In this document: piece after piece, positions 8,503 to 16,688 of the stretch
Numbering within the stretch: position 1 is the stretch's first letter
Layout: each line of letters begins with the position of its first letter
Source: Pseudomonadota bacterium
Lineage (GTDB): Bacteria > Pseudomonadota > Gammaproteobacteria > Xanthomonadales > Rhodanobacteraceae
DNA length: 39,702 nucleotides
NCBI GenBank assembly: GCA_021794575.1
Contig: JAJYQO010000004.1
Location: forward strand, 1,582-41,283
Direction: 5' to 3'
Program-made: the position numbers and the translations under genes
Notes under the pieces: model-generated
What the model was told of the DNA's origin: nothing
Database searches by the model: none
What the model saw: the letters and a program-made list of their open reading frames with translations, nothing else

Positions 8503-9402
8503 ATGGCCTTTGTGCTCAAACTCGACCGCGATCCCGGCGCCGAACTGGCGCGCGTCATGCGCCTTGAGGTGGACAGCGCGCTGCGCCTGCTCGCGGTGAC
8601 ACCGCGCGATGCCGGCGCGTTTCGCGCCGGCATCCACGACGCGCGCCGTGCCTTGCGCCGCTGCCGCGCGGCGTTGCGGCTGCTGCCTCCCGACTCCGCC
8701 ATCGACACGCTGGTACGGCCGTTGCGCGCCGCCGGACGCGCATTGTCGCCACTGCGCGATACGCAGGCACTGCTGGAAACCCTCGCGCAATTGCAGCAGC
8801 GGCCCGCGCTGCTGGGCAGCGCCCATCCCGTGCTGCTGCAGCGGCTGATGCGCCAGGTGCGCGCCGGCGAACGCAGACATGTCGATGGCGTGCGCGCCGC
8901 CACTGTTGCCCTGCGGACACTGGCCACGACGCTGGCCGAGTGGCGGCCCGAGGTCACCCATGCGCAGCTTTGGCGCGGCCTGCGGCGCGGCGCCGTGCGC
9001 GCCGCGCGGGCTGCCCATGCCGCCCGCGGGCACGCCGACGAAACAGCCCTGCACCGCTGGCGCCGGCGCATGCGCGATCACGCGCTGCAACTGGAGTTGT
9101 TCGGCGGCGCATGGCCGTCGGTGCTGGCCGGTGAAGTGGCCGAACGCAAGCGCCTCGCGCGCATGCTCGGCCATTGGCGCGACCTCGGCAGCCTGCAAGC
9201 GCACGTGCGCCGCCTGCGCAGCACGCATCTCGGCCGCCTCAGCCGCGACAGTTTGTTGCAGCGTCTGCGCCATGCCCGCGCGGTGTTGCTGCACGATGCC
9301 CATGCGCTGGGCGCACACGTGCACGCCGAACCGCCACGTGTCCTCGCCGCGCGCATCGCGCGTTATCACGCGGTGGCGAATACGGGAAACGCAAGACATT
9401 AG
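8503..9402 (+). CDS. CHAD domain protein
   Basis: A 299-aa, Arg/His/Ala-rich all-helical protein. The start [18 protein letters not shown] (about residues 46-63) is the conserved histidine-containing first helix of CHAD domains, and a second half with [16 protein letters not shown] and [14 protein letters not shown] repeats the pattern, as expected for the two four-helix bundles of this fold. CHAD proteins bind inorganic polyphosphate and are often found near polyphosphate metabolism or fused to CYTH/triphosphate tunnel enzymes; neither is present here. The ATG at [10 protein letters not shown] was chosen because residues before it are not conserved-looking. It is divergent from hutU; the shared interval holds a small hairpin CTTGCG/CGCAAG (8457-8475). 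Polyphosphate binding is inferred from the family. Confidence 0.85.
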   Translation: MAFVLKLDRDPGAELARVMRLEVDSALRLLAVTPRDAGAFRAGIHDARRALRRCRAALRLLPPDSAIDTLVRPLRAAGRALSPLRDTQALLETLAQLQQRPALLGSAHPVLLQRLMRQVRAGERRHVDGVRAATVALRTLATTLAEWRPEVTHAQLWRGLRRGAVRAARAAHAARGHADETALHRWRRRMRDHALQLELFGGAWPSVLAGEVAERKRLARMLGHWRDLGSLQAHVRRLRSTHLGRLSRDSLLQRLRHARAVLLHDAHALGAHVHAEPPRVLAARIARYHAVANTGNARH

Positions 9403-9726
9403 ACGTGAGCGGGGCGCCGTGACATTGAATGCACGCCGGTCAACCGGAGTGCGCGCCTCGCGTTGATAGCCTGGGCGCCACCATGGCCCTGCCCATCCCT
9501 CCTGCGCAGGATGCGCACCCCGTGGACCATGGTGGCGCTTGTTGTACGCGCGCCTACCTGGATACGCCGTCGATCGCCATTGCCCAGGTTCCTCGGCTGG
9601 CGTTCCGCCGTGCCGGACCAGGCGCCTTCACACACCGCCTCGGCATCGACGGCAGCGGTGGTGCCCGCGGCATCATTGTCCGAAAATGGCGAGTCGCACG
9701 CCGACGTCGGTGCTAGCGTGCACGGC
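9403..9726. other. Gene-free interval before the alkylation repair genes
   Basis: No gene is supported in these 324 bases; the repair-gene frame is open through part of it, but the translation has no domain before the chosen start. The main content is a 64-base inverted-repeat structure (9475-9538). The promoter of the Ada/AlkA gene should lie to its right, but no confident -35/-10 pair was identified. Confidence 0.5.
9475..9538. repeat. 12-bp inverted repeat with a central 10-bp palindrome
   Basis: GCGCCACCATGG (9475-9486) and CCATGGTGGCGC (9527-9538) are perfect inverted copies separated by 40 bases. Almost exactly at their midpoint lies CCTGCGCAGG (9501-9510), a perfect palindrome. No T-tract follows, so it is not a simple terminator for the CHAD gene. 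It could be a cruciform-forming regulatory site or the remnant of a small palindromic element. Confidence 0.65.
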
Positions 9727-11211
9727 ATGATTGGCAACCCCACCACGACCGAACTGCCCGATTTGCGGACTTGCGAGCAGGCACGGCTGAGCCGCGACGC
9801 GCGTTTCGACGGACTGTTCTTCACCGCTGTCACCAGCACCGGGATCTACTGCCGGCCGGTGTGCCCGGCGCCGGCGCCGCGCCGCGAACATGTCGTCTAC
9901 TACAGCGCCGCCGCCGCCGCCGAGGCTGCGGGTTTCCGCCCCTGCCTGCGCTGCCGCCCTGAGCTGGCGCCGCACACCGACGCGTTGCGCCGCGGCGACA
10001 CGACGGTGGCGCGCGCGCTGCAGATGATCGATGCCGGTCTGCTCGACACACAGACGGCGACAGAGCTGGCGCGGCGGCTCGCGGTCGGCGACCGTCAGTT
10101 GCGCCGGCTGTTCGTGGCGCGCCTGGGCGCGACGCCGATGCAGGTGCAGTCCACGCGCCGCCTGCTGTTTGCCAAGCAATTGCTGGGCGCGAGCGCGCTG
10201 CCGGTGACGCAGATCGCGCTGGCATCCGGTTTCCGCAGCCTGCGCCGTTTCAATGCCGCGTTCCGCTCGGCTTACCGGCTGGCACCCAGCGCGCTGCGCA
10301 AGCGTGCGCAGGCGCCGACGCATGACGCGCTGGTGCTGCGCCTGGGCTATCGGCCGCCATACGACTTCGCCGAACTGCTGGCGTTCCTGCGCGCGCGCGC
10401 GCTACCGGGGCTGGAGCGCATCGACGGCGACTCCTACGCGCGCGCGTTCGGCAGCGCGCAGCGTCCGGCCTGGCTGCGCGTCAGCGCCTGGAGTGCGGGT
10501 GAGCACGCGCTGCGCCTGGAACTGTACGGGGCGGCGCCGGGCGATCTGCTGGCGCTGGTCGCGCGCGTGCGGCGCATGTTCGATCTGGATGCCGACCCGC
10601 ACGCCATCGCCCGCGCGCTGGGCGGCGATGCGCGCCTGCGCGCGCTGCTGCAACGGCGTCCCGGCCTGCGCCTGCCCGGCGCCTGGGACGGCTTTGAGCT
10701 GGCGGTGCGCGCCGTACTGGGCCAGCAGGTCAGCGTGGCGGCCGCGCGCACGCTGGCGCGACGCTTGCTGGAGCGCCACGGCGAGCCGGTCGCGCCGGCT
10801 GGCGCGGACGGACTGAGGTGGCTGTTTCCGTCGGCCGCGAAGTTGGCCGATGCCGACCTCGACGGTCTCGGCCTGACCCGCAAGCGGGTCGCGACGGTGC
10901 GTACGCTCGCGCGCGCGGTGCAAGCGGGCTGCATGGATTTCACGCCGGGCTGCACGCTGGATGCGCAGATCGACGCCTGGACCGCGCTGCCTGGCATCGG
11001 CGCGTGGACCGCGCACTACATCGCGCTGCGCGCGCTAGCCCATCCGGACGCGTTTCCGGCCGCAGACCTGGTGCTGCGTCGGGCCGCTGCCGGCAACGGC
11101 GATGTACTCGGCGCGCGCGCACTCGCAGCACGCGCCGAAGCCTGGCGACCCTGGCGCGCCTACGCCACCATCCATCTGTGGCGCGCCAGCGCGCCGGGAG
11201 ACTCCGCATGA
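9727..11211 (+). CDS. alkA: Ada-type sensor / AlkA 3-methyladenine DNA glycosylase fusion
   Basis: A 494-aa, four-part protein. Residues about 10-85 are the Ada zinc domain, with ligand Cys42, Cys46, Cys73 and Cys76 (YCRPVC and FRPCLRC); in E. coli Ada the first of these takes a methyl group from DNA phosphotriesters. Residues about 95-195 are an AraC-type helix-turn-helix domain ([37 protein letters not shown]). Residues about 205-320 are the AlkA N-terminal domain, and the rest is a HhH-GPD glycosylase with [17 protein letters not shown] and likely catalytic Asp447. It excises alkylated bases and probably also activates its own transcription. The same architecture is known in other bacteria, including mycobacteria. 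The start is at [10 protein letters not shown]; upstream in-frame codons look non-coding. Its stop overlaps the ogt start (ATGA). Confidence 0.94.
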   Translation: MIGNPTTTELPDLRTCEQARLSRDARFDGLFFTAVTSTGIYCRPVCPAPAPRREHVVYYSAAAAAEAAGFRPCLRCRPELAPHTDALRRGDTTVARALQMIDAGLLDTQTATELARRLAVGDRQLRRLFVARLGATPMQVQSTRRLLFAKQLLGASALPVTQIALASGFRSLRRFNAAFRSAYRLAPSALRKRAQAPTHDALVLRLGYRPPYDFAELLAFLRARALPGLERIDGDSYARAFGSAQRPAWLRVSAWSAGEHALRLELYGAAPGDLLALVARVRRMFDLDADPHAIARALGGDARLRALLQRRPGLRLPGAWDGFELAVRAVLGQQVSVAAARTLARRLLERHGEPVAPAGADGLRWLFPSAAKLADADLDGLGLTRKRVATVRTLARAVQAGCMDFTPGCTLDAQIDAWTALPGIGAWTAHYIALRALAHPDAFPAADLVLRRAAAGNGDVLGARALAARAEAWRPWRAYATIHLWRASAPGDSA

Positions 11212-11714
11212 ACGACGCCGAAGAACTGTATTTCGACATCATGGACTCGCCGGTCGGCCCGCTGCGCATGGTCGCCGCCGCCGATGGCTTGCGCCGCATC
11301 GGCTTCGAGCACGAACGCCATCCGCAGGCCATCGATACGGCCGGGTGTCGCGACGCGGCGCGGCTGACGCCGGTGCGCCGACAACTCGACGAATACTTCG
11401 CCGGCACGCGGCGCGTGTTCGAGCTGCCGCTGCGCCCGCGGGGCACGCCATTCCAGTTGCGGGTGTGGCGCGCGCTGTGCGGCATCGGCTACGGCGAGAC
11501 GATCAGTTACGCCGAACTGGCCACTCGCATCGGCAACCCTGCTGCACGCCGCGCGGTGGGCGCCGCCAACGGCCGCAATCCGCTGCCCATCGTGGTGCCC
11601 TGCCACCGCGTGATCGGCCGCGACGGTAGCCTGGTCGGCTTCGGCGGCGGGCTGGAGGTCAAGCGCCGGCTGCTGGACCTGGAATCCGGTGCACTGCCCT
11701 TTGCCCTGCACTGA
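11208..11714 (+). CDS. ogt: Methylated-DNA-protein-cysteine methyltransferase (Ogt)
   Basis: A 168-aa suicide methyltransferase that removes alkyl groups from O6-alkylguanine and O4-alkylthymine. The acceptor is Cys132 in [10 protein letters not shown], and the DNA-binding helix region is [20 protein letters not shown] with the conserved Tyr101 and the [11 protein letters not shown] block (Asn/Arg hinge). The N-terminal half is the variable ribonuclease-like domain. The start codon overlaps the stop of the Ada/AlkA gene in an ATGA, so the two are translationally coupled. The pair replaces the classic Ada arrangement: sensor plus glycosylase in one chain, methyltransferase in the next. Regulation through methylated Ada domain is likely but inferred. 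Confidence 0.96.
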   Translation: MNDAEELYFDIMDSPVGPLRMVAAADGLRRIGFEHERHPQAIDTAGCRDAARLTPVRRQLDEYFAGTRRVFELPLRPRGTPFQLRVWRALCGIGYGETISYAELATRIGNPAARRAVGAANGRNPLPIVVPCHRVIGRDGSLVGFGGGLEVKRRLLDLESGALPFALH

Positions 11715-11823
11715 CGGCAACCGCGCCGGCCCGCCGCGCGGCATCGCCCCGTGGCATCACGCCGCAAAGCCGGGGCCGCGCCCGGTGTCTGCGCAGCCCC
11801 GCCAACTCTCGCCCGCATCGGAC

Positions 11824-12507
11824 ATGACCCTCGAAACCGTACTCGACAACATCTTCTGGCACACGCTGACCGGATCGCACGCGAAGTTCGCGACCGGCGC
11901 CGGCGGCGCGCGCCGCTACGCCGCAGGCTTCCCGCCGATCCTCGGCTTCGCCGCGGCCGAAGTGCCCGATTTCGCGGCGCTGGCGCCGTACTGCGCACCC
12001 GACGAACATTTCTATTGCGCCCGCTGGTCCGGCGCCGCGCCGGATGATTGGCGCATCGATGCCGAGTCCACCATGTTCAAGATGCTCTGGGACGCGCCGG
12101 TGCCCGCGACCGACGCAGCCCCCGACGCGCGGCCGCTCGGCGCCGGGCACACCGCGCAGATGCTGGACCTGGCCGCGCTGACGCAGCCCGGACCCTTCGG
12201 GCCGCGCAATCTCGAACTGGGCGAGTATTTCGGCCTGTTCGAAGGCACTCGCCTGATCGCCATGGCCGGCGAGCGCTGTCATGCCGGCACGCTGCGCGAG
12301 ATCAGCGGCGTGTGCACCCACCCGGATTTCCAGGGACGCGGGCTGGCCTGGCGGCTGATGGCCAAGCTGATCCGCCGCCAGCGGCAGCGCGGCGAAACGC
12401 CCTTTCTGCACGTCATGAGCGACAACGACCGCGCGCGCCGCCTGTACCGACGCATGGGCTTCCGCGACTACCGGGAGACCACCGTGCGCGTCGTGTCCCG
12501 GCGCTGA
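11824..12507 (+). CDS. GNAT family N-acetyltransferase (FR47-like)
   Basis: A 227-aa protein whose second half is a GNAT acetyltransferase. Acetyl-CoA binding motif A is GVCTHPDFQGRGLAWRLM (Q/R-x-x-G-x-G/A form, here QGRGLA), followed by the ML/VSDNDRARRLYRRMGF motif B that closes the fold. The N-terminal half (FWHTLTGSHAKFATGAGG, then LAPYCAPDEHFYC) is an additional domain that often precedes FR47-like acetyltransferases. The substrate is unknown. It follows ogt by 109 bp on the same strand and may share its transcript; a role in alkylation response is possible but not shown. The start at MTLETVLDN was chosen because the upstream in-frame stretch overlaps ogt and looks non-coding. It is convergent with the next gene. 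Confidence 0.88.
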   Translation: MTLETVLDNIFWHTLTGSHAKFATGAGGARRYAAGFPPILGFAAAEVPDFAALAPYCAPDEHFYCARWSGAAPDDWRIDAESTMFKMLWDAPVPATDAAPDARPLGAGHTAQMLDLAALTQPGPFGPRNLELGEYFGLFEGTRLIAMAGERCHAGTLREISGVCTHPDFQGRGLAWRLMAKLIRRQRQRGETPFLHVMSDNDRARRLYRRMGFRDYRETTVRVVSRR

Positions 12508-12583
12508 GCGCGGCGACTTCGGAGCGCGTGCAGCCGGCCGCCGTCGGCAATATCAGCGGCCGTTACGGCGCACCCGCCCGCGC

Positions 12584-14446
12584 TCAGCCCGCGCCACGCA
12601 GCAATATCGCCCTGCGCGCATTGCCGACCGCGTCCAGCGCCATCCGGTGCAACGCCGGGTACTGCTGCGGGTCGACCACGAACCGCGTCAGCGTCAGCCG
12701 CTTGTCCACATCCAGCACGCCACCGGCGTAGTGGTAGGTGACGCTGTAACTGCCGAATGGCGTGCGCCCGAAGATTTCAGCAGGCAATTGTTCCGGCCGC
12801 ATGCCCGCCGGCAGGCGCAGATGCACCTGTTCCTCGAAAGTGCCGGGCGTCAACACGCTCGGATAGGCGCGCGTGGCCTGGCTGACGAAAAACAGCAACT
12901 CGCCGCTGATGGTGCCCGGTGTGGGCAGCACCAGCGCCATCTGCGGCCCGGGGATGGCTGCGTCGCTGTCCTGCCAGCGCAGGGTCAACTCCAACGGCTT
13001 GTCCAGATCGCGCCTGTTCTCGACAGCGGCCACGCGCATGCTGCCGACCTTGCCACTCATGTAGAAACCGGTCTGCATGAAGTGGTCGAGGCGGCGGCCG
13101 CTGCGGTCGCCCAGCAGGCCGGCACGCTCGTCGATGGCCTGCCAGCCGGCGGCGGTGATGTGGCTGACGCCGTCGATCACGCCGTCGCGGTGCAATACCA
13201 GATTCTGCACCTCGCGGTACTGCACGCGGGCGGTGTCCGGGCCCGGCGTGCGCGTGAATTGCGGCCGCGGCCCGGCGATCAGCACCGGCTTGCCGGCATC
13301 GGTCAGCGGCAGCGCGTCGATGCCGGCATAGCGCGCACTGGGATCGAGAAACAGATGATAGGCCGGCACGTACGCCAGCATGTGCTCGAAGGCGAACGGA
13401 TCGGCGCCGGGATACGGCACGTAACGCGCCGAGGTGGAGATCAGCGCCGGCACCGCCGCGATGCCCTGTGCGCGCAGCAGCGCGCACAACAAAACGCTGC
13501 CGGCATTGCTGTTGCCGATGCCGCGCGCCAGCGTGCTCTGCGCGCTGACCGGCGCGTAGCCGGCTTCGGTGTAGGCCGTGTCCACCGGCTGCATGTGTTG
13601 CTGTAACCAGTGATAGATGCGCGCCACCGCGACTTCGCCGCCGGCACCCTGCGCGATCTTCGCGGCCTGCGCGCGGATCGCCGGTGTCACGGCGAGCGCC
13701 GGCGCGGCCAGATGGTCATAGGCGCGGCCGATGTCCTCCCAGGTGGCGGCGGTGCCGATCACCGCCATCGGCGCGTACTGGGTGATGGCGGCGGTATTGG
13801 CCGGCGGAAAATCGACCCGCGGCCACGCTGTGCTGGCGCTGACCGTGCGGGTGTCGCCCCGGCCGCTCTGCTGCTCGTGCCAGGGTCCGCGCGCGTGGAA
13901 ATACAGCGGCATGGTCTTGGGCGCGGTGACGCTGATCGCAGTGCTCTGTACCGGCAGTTGCGGCGCCAGCACTTCGGAAACCGCGTACACGCCCGGCAGA
14001 TAGGGCTTGCTGAAGTGCTCGACGTACTTCAGATGCAGCGTGTCGCCCGGTGTTACGGCCGGGAAGATCAGGTTCTTTACCGTGCCCTGGCTGAGGAATG
14101 GCGCCGTCAGCGCGCTGGGCGTGGACTGGGTGAAGATGGCCGAGGGCACCACCTCGATGCGCTTGCCGGCGGCGGTTTCGGTATAGGCATCGAGGATCTT
14201 CACCGTGGCGAAGTTGGCCGGATAGGCGATCTTGACCTGCGCCACCTCTTCCACGCCCTGCTGCGTCAGCGGTTGCACCACGCGATCGACGGTCTTGCTG
14301 TAGCTACCGTTCGCGGCGATGTCCAGCGCCACGTCCTGCCTGAGGATCTGCGCGTTGACCTGCGGCGGCGGCGCGGCCCGGGCTTTGTCGACCAGCGCGA
14401 AGCTGGCGGCGATGAGGGCGGCGAGCGCGGTCTTGTGGATATTCAT
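12584..14446 (-). CDS. Exported DUF3857 / transglutaminase-like protein lacking the catalytic Cys
   Basis: A 620-aa protein with a signal peptide (MNIHKTALAALIAASFALVD...KARAA). The N-terminal DUF3857 beta-rich domain covers about 35-230, a transglutaminase-like core about 245-380, and a beta-rich C-terminal domain follows. The place of the catalytic Cys is Ser313 (GIGNSNAGS), while the His (His355 in FEHML) and Asp (Asp368 in FLDPS) are kept at the same spacing as in the upstream paralogue. It is therefore probably not an active cysteine enzyme. It follows that paralogue by 12 bp with its own AAGGA ribosome site, so the two are co-transcribed and likely act together in the periplasm. The role is unknown; peptide or cell-envelope handling is a guess. 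Confidence 0.9.
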   Translation of the reverse strand: MNIHKTALAALIAASFALVDKARAAPPPQVNAQILRQDVALDIAANGSYSKTVDRVVQPLTQQGVEEVAQVKIAYPANFATVKILDAYTETAAGKRIEVVPSAIFTQSTPSALTAPFLSQGTVKNLIFPAVTPGDTLHLKYVEHFSKPYLPGVYAVSEVLAPQLPVQSTAISVTAPKTMPLYFHARGPWHEQQSGRGDTRTVSASTAWPRVDFPPANTAAITQYAPMAVIGTAATWEDIGRAYDHLAAPALAVTPAIRAQAAKIAQGAGGEVAVARIYHWLQQHMQPVDTAYTEAGYAPVSAQSTLARGIGNSNAGSVLLCALLRAQGIAAVPALISTSARYVPYPGADPFAFEHMLAYVPAYHLFLDPSARYAGIDALPLTDAGKPVLIAGPRPQFTRTPGPDTARVQYREVQNLVLHRDGVIDGVSHITAAGWQAIDERAGLLGDRSGRRLDHFMQTGFYMSGKVGSMRVAAVENRRDLDKPLELTLRWQDSDAAIPGPQMALVLPTPGTISGELLFFVSQATRAYPSVLTPGTFEEQVHLRLPAGMRPEQLPAEIFGRTPFGSYSVTYHYAGGVLDVDKRLTLTRFVVDPQQYPALHRMALDAVGNARRAILLRGAG

Positions 14447-14458
14447 GGCCAGTCCTTG

Positions 14459-16369
14459 TCAGATGCGATGGAACACCAGCGGCGTGCGCTGCGCGCGCAG
14501 ATCGGCCAGCAGCAGCTTGCGCAGCGCGGCGTACTGCGCCGGTGTGTACAGCACGTGGTTCAAGCGCAACGCATAGCGCGCCTGCACGCTATCGCCATGC
14601 GCCTCGATGCTGTAGCGGAAGCTGCCGGCGGCATCGCGCAGGTCCACGTCCGGCGGCAGATAGCTGGACGCGTAGCCGGCCGGCAACGTGAGCGTGCTTT
14701 GCCAGTCGATCTCTCCCAGATAGGTGCTGATGTCGTGGCGGCGCGTGGCCGGCCCCACTACCGCGGCCAGTGCCGCCACCGGATCGCTGGTGCCGGCCAT
14801 GCTGGGCACCAGGTACGGCCCGGCCGGCAGCACTACGCTGAGGGTCTTGCCGGGCACCGCATAGGCAGGCGTGGTCCATTTGGCGGCGGTCCGGAACGGC
14901 TGGTCGAGGATCATCGGATCGCCCGGCTGGAAGCTGCCCGAACCGCCGCCGCTGGTGGCCAGCAACTGGTTCATCAACCGGCCATACGCCGCTGGCGGCA
15001 CTTCGGCGAAAATCATGCGGTTGAACCAGGCCCACCAGCCGCGCATGACCATGTGCGCGCTGCCGGTCAGCGTGCCGTCGGGCGCTAGGGCCAGACTGGC
15101 CGTGTAGTGCAGGTTGTTGTGCGCCGGCTCGGCGCCCGGCGTGCGCATCAGCCGCGAGTGGCCGCTGGCCACCACCACCTGCTTGTCGCGCTCGCCGATG
15201 GCCAGTTGCCCGGGCGTCTCGAATTCGCCGGTGGCATCCAGGAACACGTGGTACTTGGGCAGGTAATCGATGGCGTGGTTGAAATCCAGGCCCGGCAGCG
15301 GCGCCAGCGCGAAGCCGTTGCTCCAGTTGATCAGCACCGGATCGACCTTGATGCCGCGCGCGGCCAGCAGCGCCTCCAGCAGCGTGGAGTGCGCCTTGCA
15401 GTCGCCATAGCCGGTCTGCAGCGTTGCGTTGGCGGAGACCGGTACGTAGCCGCCCACGCCCAGTTCCAGACCCACGTAGCGGATGTGCGCCGAGTCCCAG
15501 GCGTACAGCGCTTTCACCGCGGCCCAGCCGTGCAGCTTGCCGGCGACCTCGTCGGCCACCTGCCGCACCAGCGGCGTGACCGCGGCCGCGGGCCTGGCTT
15601 CCTTGTAGTAAGCATCGCCCACCGCGGCCCAGTCGGGAAAACTGGTGACTTCGAACAGCGGGCTGAAATCGCCGGCATCCACTGTCGAGGGTCCCGGATA
15701 GTGCGCGTGATTGGCGGCCAGCGTGGCGGTAAAGGTGGCCTCGCCAGCGTGCGCGCTCTGCATAGTCTGCCAGTCGCCGCGCTGCGCCATGCGCAGGTGC
15801 ATGGAGGTCGGCGCGTGCACCACGATGCGCTGGTCGCGCGCCGACTCATCGACGCCCACGCCCCAGACGCCGAAATACTGCCCGGCGAAGTACGGCTTGA
15901 ACTGCGTGGTCAGAGTACTGACGTGCAGCGTGTCGCCCTTGGTGAAGTGCGGTAACACCACGTTCAGCACCTTGGCATGGCTGTACATCGGCGCGCCCGT
16001 CGTGGCCGGCACCGGACGCACGTAGATGTCGGACTGCGGAATATCCACGCGCTGTCCGCCCGGCTGCTGGATCCAGGCCGCGAGCACCTTCAGCGTGGAC
16101 ATCGAAGTGGAAAACTGCTGCTGGTAGGGATTCAGCGCCTGCGCGCCGGTGCGCGTCAACGCTTCGACCACCTCATCGTCGCGCTCGGTGAAATCGCCAT
16201 TGGCCTGCACGTGCACATCGGCGGTGAAGCTCAGCACGCGCTGATCGGCACCGCTGCCACCGGTGGCCGCGCGCGCACTGCCGGACCCGGTCAGCGTCGC
16301 CAGCGCCAGCGCGCCCAGCAGCACGGCCGGCAGCGTTTTGATCGTCGTCATGGATGGGATGCTCCTCAT
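14459..16369 (-). CDS. Exported DUF3857 / transglutaminase-like protein, intact triad
   Basis: A 636-aa paralogue of the next gene. A signal peptide (IKTLPAVLLGALALATLTGS, then ARA) leads into a DUF3857 domain (about 40-240), a transglutaminase-like core (about 255-395) and a C-terminal beta-rich domain. The papain-like triad is complete: Cys324 in GYGDCKAHS, His365 in FNHAID and Asp378 in FLDATG. Members of this family are predicted peptidases or transamidases of the periplasm; no substrate is established. A second in-frame ATG at 16351 also has a good GAGGAG site, so the start could be six codons later. It is the first gene of a two-gene unit. The 319-bp upstream interval carries a direct repeat (16483-16503). 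Confidence 0.92.
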   Translation of the reverse strand: MRSIPSMTTIKTLPAVLLGALALATLTGSGSARAATGGSGADQRVLSFTADVHVQANGDFTERDDEVVEALTRTGAQALNPYQQQFSTSMSTLKVLAAWIQQPGGQRVDIPQSDIYVRPVPATTGAPMYSHAKVLNVVLPHFTKGDTLHVSTLTTQFKPYFAGQYFGVWGVGVDESARDQRIVVHAPTSMHLRMAQRGDWQTMQSAHAGEATFTATLAANHAHYPGPSTVDAGDFSPLFEVTSFPDWAAVGDAYYKEARPAAAVTPLVRQVADEVAGKLHGWAAVKALYAWDSAHIRYVGLELGVGGYVPVSANATLQTGYGDCKAHSTLLEALLAARGIKVDPVLINWSNGFALAPLPGLDFNHAIDYLPKYHVFLDATGEFETPGQLAIGERDKQVVVASGHSRLMRTPGAEPAHNNLHYTASLALAPDGTLTGSAHMVMRGWWAWFNRMIFAEVPPAAYGRLMNQLLATSGGGSGSFQPGDPMILDQPFRTAAKWTTPAYAVPGKTLSVVLPAGPYLVPSMAGTSDPVAALAAVVGPATRRHDISTYLGEIDWQSTLTLPAGYASSYLPPDVDLRDAAGSFRYSIEAHGDSVQARYALRLNHVLYTPAQYAALRKLLLADLRAQRTPLVFHRI

Positions 16370-16688
16370 CGGATGTGTCCTCAGTCGTGCACTGCGCGCC
16401 GGACCTGTAACGCGGCGTCACGCCGACATCGGTCCCGGCATGACCGGCGCTGTGACCGCGTCCGCATGCCCGGGTTCCGCCGCGGACTACACCCGGACTA
16501 CACGCCGTAATGCGCACAGGGCACGGCATAGGCCGCCCGCCGTCCGGTCAGTGCCCGGCCAGATCAGCGCACGCCCGCACCCTGGCCGTGCGACCCGTGC
16601 CGCCGACCGGCGCAATATGGCGATTTCGTATGGCTGTCGTAGCGCGGCGCCGGAGCACTTGCCGGCACGCGCAAGACCATGGCGCGAC
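16370..16688. other. Gene-free interval with a promoter-proximal direct repeat
   Basis: No gene is supported in these 319 bases between the DUF3857 pair and the MFS gene. Both neighbours are on the minus strand, so it holds the DUF3857 promoter and the 3' end of the MFS transcript. A tandem CGGACTACAC repeat lies at 16483-16503. The AT-richer patch near 16617-16632 (AATATGGCGATTTCGT) has no clear hexamer pair. Confidence 0.45.
16483..16503. repeat. Tandem CGGACTACAC repeat, 11-bp period
   Basis: CGGACTACAC occurs at 16483-16492 and 16494-16503, so the copies lie one helical turn apart, about 115 bases upstream of the DUF3857 start. Spacing of this kind is typical of tandem activator sites, but no regulator is known. 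Confidence 0.5.

Noticed and set aside
6668-8599. A 640-codon open frame on the plus strand, antisense to hutU.
   Set aside because: hutU is intact on the other strand; the antisense product is a repetitive Ala/His/Gly mixture without motifs.
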